This document shows positions 21,683-30,992 of a stretch of DNA of 40,617 nucleotides, piece after piece. Below the pieces are notes generated by a model. It was not told the DNA's origin and made no database searches. It saw nothing but the letters and a program-made list of their open reading frames with translations. Position 1 is the first letter of the stretch. Each line of letters opens with the position of its first letter. This stretch comes from Aeromicrobium sp. Its GTDB lineage: Bacteria > Actinomycetota > Actinomycetes > Propionibacteriales > Nocardioidaceae. The stretch spans positions 1 to 40,617 of the forward strand of contig NZ_JAOPXQ010000137.1 in the NCBI RefSeq assembly GCF_025965075.1, in the 5' to 3' direction. The position numbers were made by a program, and so were the translations under genes.

Positions 21683-21747
21683 CCGCTGGGCGTGACGTTT
21701 GGGCCCCAAAAACGCGGGATCGGGGGCGCAAACGTCACCGCCAGCGG
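21683..21747. repeat. 65-bp near-palindromic element, copy B
   Basis: CCGCTGGGCGTGACGTTTGGGCCCCAAAAACGCGGGATCGGGGGCGCAAACGTCACCGCCAGCGG; same length and orientation as copy A. Confidence 0.93.
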
Positions 21748-21767
21748 TGCGGGGGGTGGGGTGGGGA

Positions 21768-22385
21768 TCAGCCGATGACACCTGGGGGCAGGGGGGCGCT
21801 CCACCCCCGGCGCAGGGCGAGGACCCGCCAGACCAGGCAGATCCCGCCGGCCAGCAGGTACCACCACTGCGGCCAGCCCTGGTGGTGGACGAAGGTCGCG
21901 ACCAGGGCACCCGCGAACGCCGGGGTGGCGTACAGCTCACCGCGGAAGACGACCGGCACGCGACCCGAGACGATGTCGCGCATCATGCCGCCGCCGATGC
22001 CGGTCAGCATCCCGAGAGCAGCCGCCGCGAGGAAGCCGAGCCCGGCCGCGTCCGCCGCGACGGCGCCCGTGACACAGAACAGCGCGAGGCCAACGGCGTC
22101 GAGCAGCATGATCTCGCGCTCGAGCCGGCCGAACGCCGGATGGAACGCGAACACCACGATGGCCGTCACGAATGGGACGACGAGATAGCGCCAGTCCTCC
22201 AGCGCATTGGGCGGCACGGCACCGATCAGGACGTCGCGCATGACGCCGCCGCCGAGCCCCGTGATCATCGCCAGCACCGCGACGCCGAAGACGTCGAGCT
22301 CCTTGCGGACGGCGATCAGAGCACCCGTCGAGGCGAAGACCGCGATGCCCACCAGCTCGAGGACCAGCAGCACGGTGTCCGACAC
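21768..22385 (-). CDS. TRIC cation channel family (YicG-like) protein
   Basis: VSDTVLLVLELVGIAVFASTGALIAVRKELDVFGVAVLAMITGLGGGVMRDVLIG...GIGGGMMRDIVSGRVPVVF: duplicated UPF0126 motif. Confidence 0.93.
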   Translation of the reverse strand: MSDTVLLVLELVGIAVFASTGALIAVRKELDVFGVAVLAMITGLGGGVMRDVLIGAVPPNALEDWRYLVVPFVTAIVVFAFHPAFGRLEREIMLLDAVGLALFCVTGAVAADAAGLGFLAAAALGMLTGIGGGMMRDIVSGRVPVVFRGELYATPAFAGALVATFVHHQGWPQWWYLLAGGICLVWRVLALRRGWSAPLPPGVIG

Positions 22386-22440
22386 GGCATCGACGCTATC
22401 GTGCGTCGGCGCGTCGCCCGATCCTGGTGCTCGTCCCACC

Positions 22441-22446
22441 TAATAT
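22441..22446 (+). promoter_or_regulatory. Probable -10 hexamer TAATAT of sepH
   Basis: TAATAT about 55 nt upstream of the sepH ATG in an otherwise GC-rich intergenic region. Confidence 0.5.
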
Positions 22447-22501
22447 GAGAGGACGCTCCTGTGTACGCCACGCGGAGCGGCGAGACATCGGAGGCGATGG
22501 G

Positions 22502-23473
22502 ATGCGCGATCTCGATCTCGAGGGATTGAGTGGGGACCGACGGTTCCTCGTTGCGCGCGACCTCACATCCGGTGAGCAGTTCCGCATCACGGCCGACCAC
22601 CGCCTCACTTCCCTGATCGGCAAGACGTCCCAAACCGGGAGCACCTCCGGCCAGTTGGAGATCCGCATGCAAAGTTCACTCAGCCCGCGCGACATCCAGA
22701 CCCGCATCCGCCGCGGCGAGTCGCCGCAGTCGGTCGCCGACTCCGCCGGCGTGCCGGTCGAGCAGATCTCGGGCTTCGCCGGCCCCGTCCTCGCCGAGCG
22801 CGAGTTCATGAGTGAGCAGGCCCGCAAGACCTCGATCCGCCGCAAGCACATCGGTGGCGCCGGCGTGCTGCTCGGCACCCTCGTCGACGAGAACATCGCC
22901 TCGTCCGGTGGTGTGCCCGAGGAAGCCGTCTGGGACTCCTGGCGGCGCGAGGACGGTCGCTGGACCGTCGTGGTCACGCCGCACGACCGCACCCATCCCG
23001 CGACCTTCCTGTTCGACGTCAAGAGCCGCTATGTCGTCCCCGCGGACGAGTTCGCGCACGATCTCGTGGGGGACGTCGCGCTGCCCGACTCGACCGACAT
23101 GGCGATCGCCGACGCCGTACGCGCCGAGCGTCGGCCCGAGCCCGCCGCCGGCGAGCCGGACGTCGTTGAGGAGATGATGCTCGACGTCGGGATCGTCGAG
23201 GTCGAGGCCCTGGCCGACGACGCCGAGTTCCTCACCGGCGTCTCGTCGCTCAAGAAGGCCCGTGACCGCCGCGCCCTCGAGCAGCTCGCCCTGGGCGAGG
23301 CCGAGGAGGCCGAGGCCGCCGCACCCGCCCCGGAGACCGAGGTCGACGACTTCGAGGACTCCCTGGAGGACAATGTCGCGGTCCCCGACACGATGGGCCC
23401 CCGCAAGAAACGGCACGAGCGCCGCCGCGTCCCCAGCTGGGACGAGATCATGTTCGGCGACAAGTCGGACTGA
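22502..23473 (+). CDS. sepH: Septation protein SepH (DUF3071)
   Basis: MRDLDLEGLSGDRRFLVARDLTSGEQFRI...LSPRDIQTRIRRGESPQSVADSAGVPVEQISGFAGPVLAEREFM...RVPSWDEIMFG. Confidence 0.93.
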   Translation: MRDLDLEGLSGDRRFLVARDLTSGEQFRITADHRLTSLIGKTSQTGSTSGQLEIRMQSSLSPRDIQTRIRRGESPQSVADSAGVPVEQISGFAGPVLAEREFMSEQARKTSIRRKHIGGAGVLLGTLVDENIASSGGVPEEAVWDSWRREDGRWTVVVTPHDRTHPATFLFDVKSRYVVPADEFAHDLVGDVALPDSTDMAIADAVRAERRPEPAAGEPDVVEEMMLDVGIVEVEALADDAEFLTGVSSLKKARDRRALEQLALGEAEEAEAAAPAPETEVDDFEDSLEDNVAVPDTMGPRKKRHERRRVPSWDEIMFGDKSD

Positions 23474-23503
23474 GCCGAACGGCAGAGCTCGCTCGGCTCA
23501 GTC
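23468..23503. terminator. Bidirectional hairpin between convergent sepH and tdk
   Basis: GACTGAGCCGA (23468-23478) / TCGGCTCAGTC (23493-23503): 11-bp perfect stem, 14-nt loop, containing both genes' TGA stops. Confidence 0.75.
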
Positions 23504-24151
23504 GAACGGGAGGACGTCGGGCGACATCGCGGCGGCCTTGGCCGTCTCGGCCGTCATCCGGCGTCGGTGGTGCCGGCGGCAGAGGACCTCGTAGCCGACC
23601 TGTGGAACGGGCCGCTCCGGGTCGTCGACGTCACCGACGACGATGACCTCGCCCTCGGTGACCATGATCCCGTCCTCGGTGCGCGCGTTGTGGGTCGCCC
23701 GCTCACCGCACCAGCACAGTGCCTCTACCTGCAGGGTGTGGACCCGGTCGGCGAGCTCGACCAGCCGGAGGGATCCGGGGAACAGCTGCGTGCGGAAGTC
23801 GGTGAGGATCCCGAACGCGAACACGTCGATCGACAGCTCGTCGGTGACCTTGGCCAGCTGGTCGATCTGGTCGACGGTGTAGAACTGCGCCTCGTCGCAC
23901 ACGAAGTAGTCGATCCGGCCACCCTGAGTCAGCTCGTCGACGGTGTACTGCCAGAAGTTGAACTCGTCACTGACCTCGATGGCCTCGACCGCCAGGCCGA
24001 GCCGGCTCGACAGGGTCGCCGTGCCGGCGCGATCGTGCGACGTGAACACCCGACCGACCCGGCCGCGGGCACGATGATTATGGTCCATCTGCAGCGCCAG
24101 CGTGCTCTTTCCGCAGTCCATCGTGCCGCTGTAGAAGCCGAGCTGTGCCAT
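23498..24151 (-). CDS. tdk: Thymidine kinase
   Basis: GFYSGTMDCGKSTLALQMDHN P-loop, CDEAQF, ICRDFRTQLFPGS-like (ILTDFRTQLFPGS), zinc ligands CWCGERATHNAR and CRRHHRR. Confidence 0.93.
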   Translation of the reverse strand: MAQLGFYSGTMDCGKSTLALQMDHNHRARGRVGRVFTSHDRAGTATLSSRLGLAVEAIEVSDEFNFWQYTVDELTQGGRIDYFVCDEAQFYTVDQIDQLAKVTDELSIDVFAFGILTDFRTQLFPGSLRLVELADRVHTLQVEALCWCGERATHNARTEDGIMVTEGEVIVVGDVDDPERPVPQVGYEVLCRRHHRRRMTAETAKAAAMSPDVLPFD

Positions 24152-24322
24152 GTGGTCCCCTCAGTGCGCAACGAAGGATCCCGGTGCCCGGATCCCGCGC
24201 CCCATGCTTTCATCGCCGGGGCCGTGCGCCACGAGCCGGGTCGGGGGCGAGATCGGCCGGGGCGCATAATGGCTCGACGGGACGCCCGTGAGGCGCAGCC
24301 CGTCCATGCCCACGAGGAGCTC

Positions 24323-25828
24323 ATGAGCCGCATCACCTGCCCGGTCCTCAGCACGATGACCAGCACCGCTGCCGCGGCCGCGGAGCTCATCCGCCCCGGT
24401 GACAACGTCGGCTTCAGCGGTTTCACGGGTGCCGGCTATCCCAAGGCGCTCCCGGCGGCCCTGGCCGACCGGATCCGCGCGGCCCACGACGCCGGCGAGG
24501 ACTTCCGGATCGGCCTGTGGACCGGCGCGTCGACCGCTCCCGACGCCGACGGGGCGCTCGCCGAGGTCGACGGCATCTCGACCCGGCTGCCGTACAGCTC
24601 CGACCCGACGCTCCGCAGCCTCATCAACTCCGGCGAGGTCGACTACATCGACGAGCACCTGAGCCACTCCGCGCAGCACATGTGGTTCGGCTTCTACGGG
24701 CCGCTCGATGTCGCGGTCGTCGAGGTCACCGCGATCCTGCCGAACGGGGTGCTGGTCCCCAGCACGTCGGTCGGCAACAACAAGACCTGGCTCGACCAGG
24801 CCGACAGGGTCATCCTCGAGGTCAACCACTGGCAGCCGCGGGAGCTGGAGGGCTTCCACGACGTCTATTACGGCACCGCGCTGCCGCCGCACCGACGCCC
24901 GATCCTGCTGACGTCGCCCATGGAGCGGATCGGTGAGCCCTACCTCCGGGTCGACCCGGACAAGGTCGTCGCGGTCATCGAGACGGACCGGCCCGATCGC
25001 AACTCCCCGTTCAGCCCGCCCGACGCGACCTCCGCGGCGATCGCCCACCACGTCCTGGACTTCCTGCGCCACGAGGTGCGGGTCGGGCGCATGCCCAGCA
25101 CGCTGCTGCCGATCCAGTCCGGTGTGGGCAACGTCGCCAACGCGGTGCTGGCCGATCTCGACGGCAGCGAGTTCACGGGCCTGACGGCCTTCACCGAGGT
25201 CATCCAGGACGGGATGCTCGACCTGCTCGACAGCGGGACGCTCGTCTCGGCGTCCGCCACGTCCTTCGGGCTGTCCGATCTCGGTGCAGCCCGGTTCATG
25301 GCGAACATCGACGCCTACAAGGGGCGGATCATCCTCCGTAGCGAGGAGATCTCCAACCACCCCGAGCTCGTGCGTCGCCTCGGAGTCATCGCGATGAACG
25401 GGATGATCGAGGCCGACATCTACGGCAACGTCAACTCGACGCACATCATGGGCAGCGCCATCATGAACGGGATCGGCGGCAGCGGCGACTTCGCCCGCAA
25501 CGCCTTCCTCAACTTCTTCCTGTCACCGTCGACCGCCAAGGACGGCGCGATCTCCGCGATCGTGCCGATGGTCAGCCACGTCGACCACACCGAGCACGAC
25601 GTGCACGTCGTCGTGACCGAGCACGGGCTGGCCGACCTGCGTGGCCTGTCACCACGGGCCCGCGCCCGCCGGGTCATCGCCCAGTGCGCCGACCCACGCT
25701 TCCGGGACGCGCTGCTCGACTACGCCGAACGGGCCTGGGCGGCCCACCCGACGGCCCGGCACACGCCGCACCTCCTGGGCGAGGCGCTCAGCTGGCACCA
25801 GCGCTACCTCGACACCGGGGCCATGTGA
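24323..25828 (+). CDS. Acetyl-CoA hydrolase/transferase family protein (succinate CoA-transferase type)
   Basis: MSRITCPVLSTMTSTAAAAAELIRPGDNVGFSGFTGAGYPKALP...LPIQSGVGNVANAVL...TAFTEVIQDGMLDLLDSG...MNGMIEADIYGNVNSTHIMG. Confidence 0.9.
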   Translation: MSRITCPVLSTMTSTAAAAAELIRPGDNVGFSGFTGAGYPKALPAALADRIRAAHDAGEDFRIGLWTGASTAPDADGALAEVDGISTRLPYSSDPTLRSLINSGEVDYIDEHLSHSAQHMWFGFYGPLDVAVVEVTAILPNGVLVPSTSVGNNKTWLDQADRVILEVNHWQPRELEGFHDVYYGTALPPHRRPILLTSPMERIGEPYLRVDPDKVVAVIETDRPDRNSPFSPPDATSAAIAHHVLDFLRHEVRVGRMPSTLLPIQSGVGNVANAVLADLDGSEFTGLTAFTEVIQDGMLDLLDSGTLVSASATSFGLSDLGAARFMANIDAYKGRIILRSEEISNHPELVRRLGVIAMNGMIEADIYGNVNSTHIMGSAIMNGIGGSGDFARNAFLNFFLSPSTAKDGAISAIVPMVSHVDHTEHDVHVVVTEHGLADLRGLSPRARARRVIAQCADPRFRDALLDYAERAWAAHPTARHTPHLLGEALSWHQRYLDTGAM

Positions 25829-25837
25829 CCGGGGCCG

Positions 25838-26503
25838 TCAGTCGGCGCTGATCTGCTGACGGAACGTGTCACGCCGGGTGTGCAGGTTCCACAGGTGATC
25901 GGCCAGCACGGCCGGGTCCTTCTCGTCGTCACCCTCGATGATGCGCCCGCCGATGATGAGCTGGGACACCTGGATCCCCTCCTCCCCCAGCACCTCGTGG
26001 AGCAGCTCGGCGTACGCCGCCTGGCCCGCGAAGGCGACCGAGGTCCCCGTGACGTTGCGGCCGGGCGTCACGGCCGAGCCGCCGTTGACGAACAGGATCG
26101 TGCCGCGGTTCTCACCGAGGAAGCGCATGCCGGGGATGACCTGGTGCACGGCCGCGACCGGTCCGTAGATCGAGAACTCCACAGGTCCGACGAGGTCGGC
26201 CGGCGTCGTCTCGAGGACGGGCCGCATGAAGTCCTTCTGCGGCAGCGGGCTGTACTGCAGGACCTCGATCGGGCCGAGCGTCTCGGTCACCTGCTCGAGC
26301 GCAGCGGCGATCGAGGCCGGATCCCGTACGTTCGCGGCGAATCCCTGCGCCTGCACGCCGTCGGCGGTCAGCTCCGCCGCCAGGGCGTCGAGCCGCCCCT
26401 GGTGCCGGGAGATCAGCCCGACGGCGAATCCCTCCGCCGCGAATCGACGGGCCACGGCCGCGCCGAGTCCCCTGCCAGCTCCGATGATCGCGATGGAAGT
26501 CAT
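25838..26503 (-). CDS. SDR family oxidoreductase
   Basis: MTSIAIIGAGRGLGAAVARRFAAEGFAVGLISR: TGxxxGxG-type Rossmann fold. Confidence 0.9.
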   Translation of the reverse strand: MTSIAIIGAGRGLGAAVARRFAAEGFAVGLISRHQGRLDALAAELTADGVQAQGFAANVRDPASIAAALEQVTETLGPIEVLQYSPLPQKDFMRPVLETTPADLVGPVEFSIYGPVAAVHQVIPGMRFLGENRGTILFVNGGSAVTPGRNVTGTSVAFAGQAAYAELLHEVLGEEGIQVSQLIIGGRIIEGDDEKDPAVLADHLWNLHTRRDTFRQQISAD

Positions 26504-26531
26504 GGGGCCGCCGTACCCGATCGTCGTGCGG

Positions 26532-27635
26532 CTAAGCCGAGACCAGCACCGGGATGCGAAGCTCCGCCTCGGTGATCGAGCCGTGGAAACCGGTCATCTT
26601 CATCTCGATGCCGAACTCCCGCGACGAGAACACGCCGAAGTCGCCCAGCGCGGCCACGACGACATCGCCGATCCGGCCGCGGACGTCGGGCGACACGGGG
26701 CCGAACCACTCCTCGATGTCGGCGTGCGTACGGACGACGGCGCGGTCGCCCAGCGTCGCCCGCCAGCGCTCCGCGACCTCCTCGGCGGCACCGTCGCGCG
26801 TGTAGACGTGACGGAACCGCGCCTCGCCGGCCAGCAGCGTCACGTCGTCGAGCAGGCGGGGCGAGGCGTCGACGTCGAAGCGGTCCTCGAACGGCAGGTC
26901 GAGCATCCCGTGATCGGCGGTGACGACCAGGGTCGTGTCGCGCGGCAGCTCGTCGCGCAGCTCCATCAGCTCGGTGTCGATCGTCGTCAGCATCGTCCGC
27001 CACTCCTCGGACGTGCAGCCCTTGGAGTGGCCGGTGTGGTCGAGGCGCGACTCGTAGGCGTACGTCACCGAGCGGGGCGCGGACTCGATGACGTCGACCA
27101 CCACGTCGAGGCGTTCGTAGACCGAGTTGACCCCGTGGAACGGGACCCCGCGCTGGCTGCAGACCGTCAGGCCCGTGCCCTCGAACTTGGCGTCGTTGAC
27201 CGAGGTCGCGGACACACCGGCCTCGGCGAGACGCTGCAGGACGGTCGGGTGCGGCTGCCAGGCCGTGGGGTCGAGCGGCTGGTCCCACTTCAGCGCGTTG
27301 AGCCGCTTGCCGGTCGCCGGGACACGCGACGTGTAGCCCACCATGCCGTGGGCGCCGGCGCGCAGCCCCGTGCCGAGCGACGTCAGGCTCGTCACGGTCG
27401 TCGACGGGACACCGCACACGACGTCCTCGACATTCTTCAGCGACGACAGGAACGGGGCAGCGTCGCCGTGCTCGCGCAACAGCTCCAGGCCCATCCCGTC
27501 GACCAGGAACACGACGTAGCGGGGGCCATCCGGGAGGCCGAGCGAGTTGTCGAGGCCCGGCACACCGAGCGCGGCCCCCACCGACGGCATCAGCCGGTCG
27601 ATCGTCGCACGCCCGCCGACACCCGGCGTCGTCAT
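26532..27635 (-). CDS. Alkaline-phosphatase-superfamily nucleotide pyrophosphatase/phosphodiesterase
   Basis: YVVFLVDGMGLELLREHGDAAPFLSSLKN..VPSTTVTSLTSLGTGL, TYAYESRLDHTGHSKG, VVTADHGMLD: metal-ligand motifs. Confidence 0.9.
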   Translation of the reverse strand: MTTPGVGGRATIDRLMPSVGAALGVPGLDNSLGLPDGPRYVVFLVDGMGLELLREHGDAAPFLSSLKNVEDVVCGVPSTTVTSLTSLGTGLRAGAHGMVGYTSRVPATGKRLNALKWDQPLDPTAWQPHPTVLQRLAEAGVSATSVNDAKFEGTGLTVCSQRGVPFHGVNSVYERLDVVVDVIESAPRSVTYAYESRLDHTGHSKGCTSEEWRTMLTTIDTELMELRDELPRDTTLVVTADHGMLDLPFEDRFDVDASPRLLDDVTLLAGEARFRHVYTRDGAAEEVAERWRATLGDRAVVRTHADIEEWFGPVSPDVRGRIGDVVVAALGDFGVFSSREFGIEMKMTGFHGSITEAELRIPVLVSA

Positions 27636-28198
27636 GAGGCCCGGCCGCTGGTCGCAGCCGAGAGGGTACGGGCGAAGGTCAACAGCCGCTCGACCGCGGC
27701 ACCGCCGTCACCCGCTGCTGCGAGACGCAGCGAGAAGTCGTCACCGGTCAGGCTGCCGGAGTAGCCGTGGTCGGCGTCGCACTCGGGGTCCGAGCACCGG
27801 GCCGGCTCCAGCTCGACGCGGGACACCGCGCCCCAGCTGATCGTCAGGACCGCCTCCTCGAGCTGCTTGGACTTCGAGGTCACCATGCGGGTCACGACGA
27901 CGGAGCGCACCTGGTCGATCCCCACGGCCTCCGAGGTCGTCGACGTGTAGGGCTTGGGGAGCAGGTCGTCACCGGGGTGCTCGTCGGTGTGCACCAGGAT
28001 CAGCCGGCTCGTCGTCAGGGCCAGCACCGTCATGTGACGGCGGATCTCGTCGCGGTCGAACGTGGGCTCGTGGTGCAGCACGTACCCGGCGACGGGTTCA
28101 CCGGCCAGCGCGTCGCGCAGGCCGTCCGCCACGATCTCGGGGTAGTAGCCACTCCGGGACACCTCGTCGAAGAGGGCGTCGGTGTGGTCGAGGGTCAT
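27632..28198 (-). CDS. DUF5998 family protein
   Basis: MTLDHTDALFDEVSRSGYYPEIVADGLRDALAGEPVAGYVLHHEPTFDRDEIRRHMTVLALTTSRLILVHTDEHP; ATGA overlap with the phosphodiesterase gene. Confidence 0.8.
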   Translation of the reverse strand: MTLDHTDALFDEVSRSGYYPEIVADGLRDALAGEPVAGYVLHHEPTFDRDEIRRHMTVLALTTSRLILVHTDEHPGDDLLPKPYTSTTSEAVGIDQVRSVVVTRMVTSKSKQLEEAVLTISWGAVSRVELEPARCSDPECDADHGYSGSLTGDDFSLRLAAAGDGGAAVERLLTFARTLSAATSGRAS

Positions 28199-30891
28199 CA
28201 CGTCAGCGTATCTCCCGAGACTGGCGGCTGACTGAGCCGCCGGACGTACCACTCGCCCCGACGGTCGGTCGAGGGCATGACCTTGGCCCGCGCGCTGAGC
28301 GCGGTGTATCCCGTGCCGTGGACCGACACGGGCTCGAGGTCGAGCTCGGCGATCTCGGGCAGGTCGTCCTTCATCGCGGCGAGCCGCACGATGATGTCCT
28401 GCAGCGCGTCGACGTCGGCGGGCTCGGACCCCCGGTAGCCGTAGAGCAACGGAGCCGATCGCAGGTTGCGGATCATGGCTTCGGCGTCGAGGTCCGTCAG
28501 CGGCGGGATGCCGTAGGAGCGGTCCCCCAGCAGCTCGCTGGGTGCACCGGCGAGGCCGAACGACACGAGCGGACCGAACAACGGGTCCTCCGTGACGCTG
28601 AACGACACCTGGATGCCCTCCGCCGCGACGCGCTGCACGAAGAACTTGGTGTCCTTGCGCATCCCGGTCCAGCTCGTCAGCTGATCCCACGCCGCACCCA
28701 TCTCGTCGGCGTTGCGGATGCCGCGCCAGATGTGGGCGATGTCGGGACGGCTGCGCAGGTGCTCGCTGCCGGCCTTGAGGACGACGTCCCAGCCGAGCTT
28801 CTCCCCCGCCGCGATCGCCTCCTCGCGGTTGTGGACGTTGATCCACGTCCACAGGTCGATGCCGTAGCAGGCGAGCAGGGCGTGGACCTGGTCGGTCGAG
28901 AGGATCGCGCCGCGCGGTGCCGCGGCGAGGACCTGCCGCACCAGCGCCCGGGCGTCGCCCGTGCGGTGGTCCAGCGAGAGGTGGAACTCGCCGTGCTCGC
29001 GGGCGGCCCACTCGGCGTAGTTGACGACGCGGGACAGCGCGCGGACCGCGGACTCCGGCGCAGAGTACGACGGCACCGATCCGCGTCCGGCGGAGCCGCC
29101 CAGGAGGTCAGGGACTCGCAGCAGCACCGGGACGCCCTCCGTGCCGAGGAATGTCGAGACGATGGGCTTGTCGGACTGCTCACCGATCGCGGCGAGCACG
29201 TCGGCGACCTCCTCGCCGGTCGTGTTGAGCGGCGGGATGTAGACCGCGACGAGGGCATCGGTGTCGGTGCTGGCGATCGCCTCGTCGATCGCGACCTCGA
29301 AGTCGTCGGCGTTGGCGTTGGCGCCCAGCGACACCGGCTCGTTGACCCGCAGCCCCGAGGCCGCCGCGGCGTCCGCCACGATCAGGGCCACGGCGTCGGA
29401 GTTGCCGACGATCGAGATCCGGTTGCCGCGCGGCAGCGGCTGGTGGGCCAGCAGCTGGGCGACGTCGAACATCTCGTCGAGGGTGTCGACCTGGATGACC
29501 CCGGCCTGGCGGAACATCGCGTCGACGGCGCTCTGGGGCGCCGAGGTCCGGGCGACCGAGTGGCCGACCGGGACGCCCTGCGTCGACCGGCCGGACTTCA
29601 CCGCGACGATGGGCTTGGTGCGCGAGACCCGGCGGGCGATGCGGGAGAACTTGCGCGGGTTGCCGATCGACTCCAGGTAGAGCAGGACGACCTCGGTCGC
29701 GTCGTCCTCCTGCCAGTACTGCAGCAGGTCGTTGCCCGAGACGTCGGCGCGGTTGCCGGCCGACACGAACGTCGACAGGCCGAGGCCACGACGCGACACC
29801 GACTCCAGGATCGCGGTGCCGAGCGCACCGGACTGGCAGAAGAAGCCGACACGACCCTGCGGGGGCATCGCCGGCGACAGCGAGGCGTTGAGCTGCAGGT
29901 CGGGGGCCGTGTTGATGAAGCCCAGGCAGTTGGGCCCGATCAGCCGCAGCCCGTAGGACCGGCTCAGGCCCAGCAGCGCCCGCTGGCGCTGGCGCCCCTC
30001 CGGCCCCTCCTCGGCGAAGCCGGCGGAGATCACGATGAGCCCGTGGACGCCCTTGGCGGCGCAGTCGAGCACGACGTCGTTGACCGACTCGGCGGGGACC
30101 GCGACGATCGCGATGTCGACCTCGCCGGGGATGTCCTGCACGGTCTTGTAGGCCGGGAGCCCCGAGACCGCCTCGGCCTGCGAGTTGACGGCGTAGACGC
30201 TGCCGCTGAAGTTGCCGAGGACCAGGTTGCGGACCATCGCCTGGCCGATCGAGTCCTGCCGCCGGCTCGCGCCGATCACGGCGATGCTCCGGGCCCGGAA
30301 GATCCGCTCGATCGAGGCGGCCTCGGCGCGCTGCTCGCGGGCCCGCATGACGCCGATCGCCATGTCGGTCGGCTCGATCTGGAACGACAGCCGCTGCACG
30401 CCGTCCTCGATCATGCCCTCGACCTGGTAGCCCATCTCGCGGAAGATCTGCTGCATGCGGGCGTTGGACGGCAGCACGTCCGCGATGAACCGCAGGAGAC
30501 CGCGCTCCCGCCCCGCCTGGGCCAGGTGCTCCAACAGGAGCTGGCCGACACCGCGTCCCTGGTGGGCGTCCTCGACGAGGAACGCGACCTCGGCCTCGTC
30601 GTCCGTGATCGCGTCGTAGCGACCGACGCCGATGATCTCCCCGTGCAGCGTCACGACGAACGCGACCCGCCGGTCGTGGTCGACCGTCGTGAAGCGGGCG
30701 ACGTCCTTGTCCGACAGGCGCGGATAGGGTGCGAAGAACCGGAAGTACTTGGACTCCTCGGACACTCTGGCGTAGAACTCGACGATCAGCGCGGCGTCAG
30801 CCGCGCGGATCGGCCGGAGCTGGGCGACGCGGCCGTCCCGGAGCAGGACGTCGGCCTCCCAGTGCTCGACGGCATGCACCTCGCTGGTCAC
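28198..30891 (-). CDS. GNAT acetyltransferase fused to ADP-forming acyl-CoA synthetase domains (Pat/AcuA-type protein acyltransferase)
   Basis: N-terminal GNAT (FLVEDAHQGRGVGQLLLEHLAQAGRERG) followed by IFRARSIAVIGASRRQDSIGQAMVRNL...GRVGFFCQSGALGTAILESVSRRGLGLSTFVSAGNRADVSGNDLLQYW and an ATP-grasp-like C-terminus. Confidence 0.92.
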   Translation of the reverse strand: MTSEVHAVEHWEADVLLRDGRVAQLRPIRAADAALIVEFYARVSEESKYFRFFAPYPRLSDKDVARFTTVDHDRRVAFVVTLHGEIIGVGRYDAITDDEAEVAFLVEDAHQGRGVGQLLLEHLAQAGRERGLLRFIADVLPSNARMQQIFREMGYQVEGMIEDGVQRLSFQIEPTDMAIGVMRAREQRAEAASIERIFRARSIAVIGASRRQDSIGQAMVRNLVLGNFSGSVYAVNSQAEAVSGLPAYKTVQDIPGEVDIAIVAVPAESVNDVVLDCAAKGVHGLIVISAGFAEEGPEGRQRQRALLGLSRSYGLRLIGPNCLGFINTAPDLQLNASLSPAMPPQGRVGFFCQSGALGTAILESVSRRGLGLSTFVSAGNRADVSGNDLLQYWQEDDATEVVLLYLESIGNPRKFSRIARRVSRTKPIVAVKSGRSTQGVPVGHSVARTSAPQSAVDAMFRQAGVIQVDTLDEMFDVAQLLAHQPLPRGNRISIVGNSDAVALIVADAAAASGLRVNEPVSLGANANADDFEVAIDEAIASTDTDALVAVYIPPLNTTGEEVADVLAAIGEQSDKPIVSTFLGTEGVPVLLRVPDLLGGSAGRGSVPSYSAPESAVRALSRVVNYAEWAAREHGEFHLSLDHRTGDARALVRQVLAAAPRGAILSTDQVHALLACYGIDLWTWINVHNREEAIAAGEKLGWDVVLKAGSEHLRSRPDIAHIWRGIRNADEMGAAWDQLTSWTGMRKDTKFFVQRVAAEGIQVSFSVTEDPLFGPLVSFGLAGAPSELLGDRSYGIPPLTDLDAEAMIRNLRSAPLLYGYRGSEPADVDALQDIIVRLAAMKDDLPEIAELDLEPVSVHGTGYTALSARAKVMPSTDRRGEWYVRRLSQPPVSGDTLT

Positions 30892-30992
30892 GAGCCCAAC
30901 CTATCGGGTCGGGTGTCGGCGTGGCGGTGGGAGTCCAGTCGTCGGCGTGGGGAAAAATGGACGCCTGACCAGCGTCTCCAGGAGAGGAAGGC

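Noticed and set aside
20596-21747. Canonical insertion sequence or composite transposon
   Set aside because: No DDE/serine/HUH transposase, no recognisable target-site duplication at the outer edges; ends are direct palindromes rather than terminal inverted repeats.
30914-30950. Short direct repeat GTCGGCGTGG upstream of parC
   Set aside because: Two 10-bp copies only; could easily arise by chance in GC-rich intergenic DNA.
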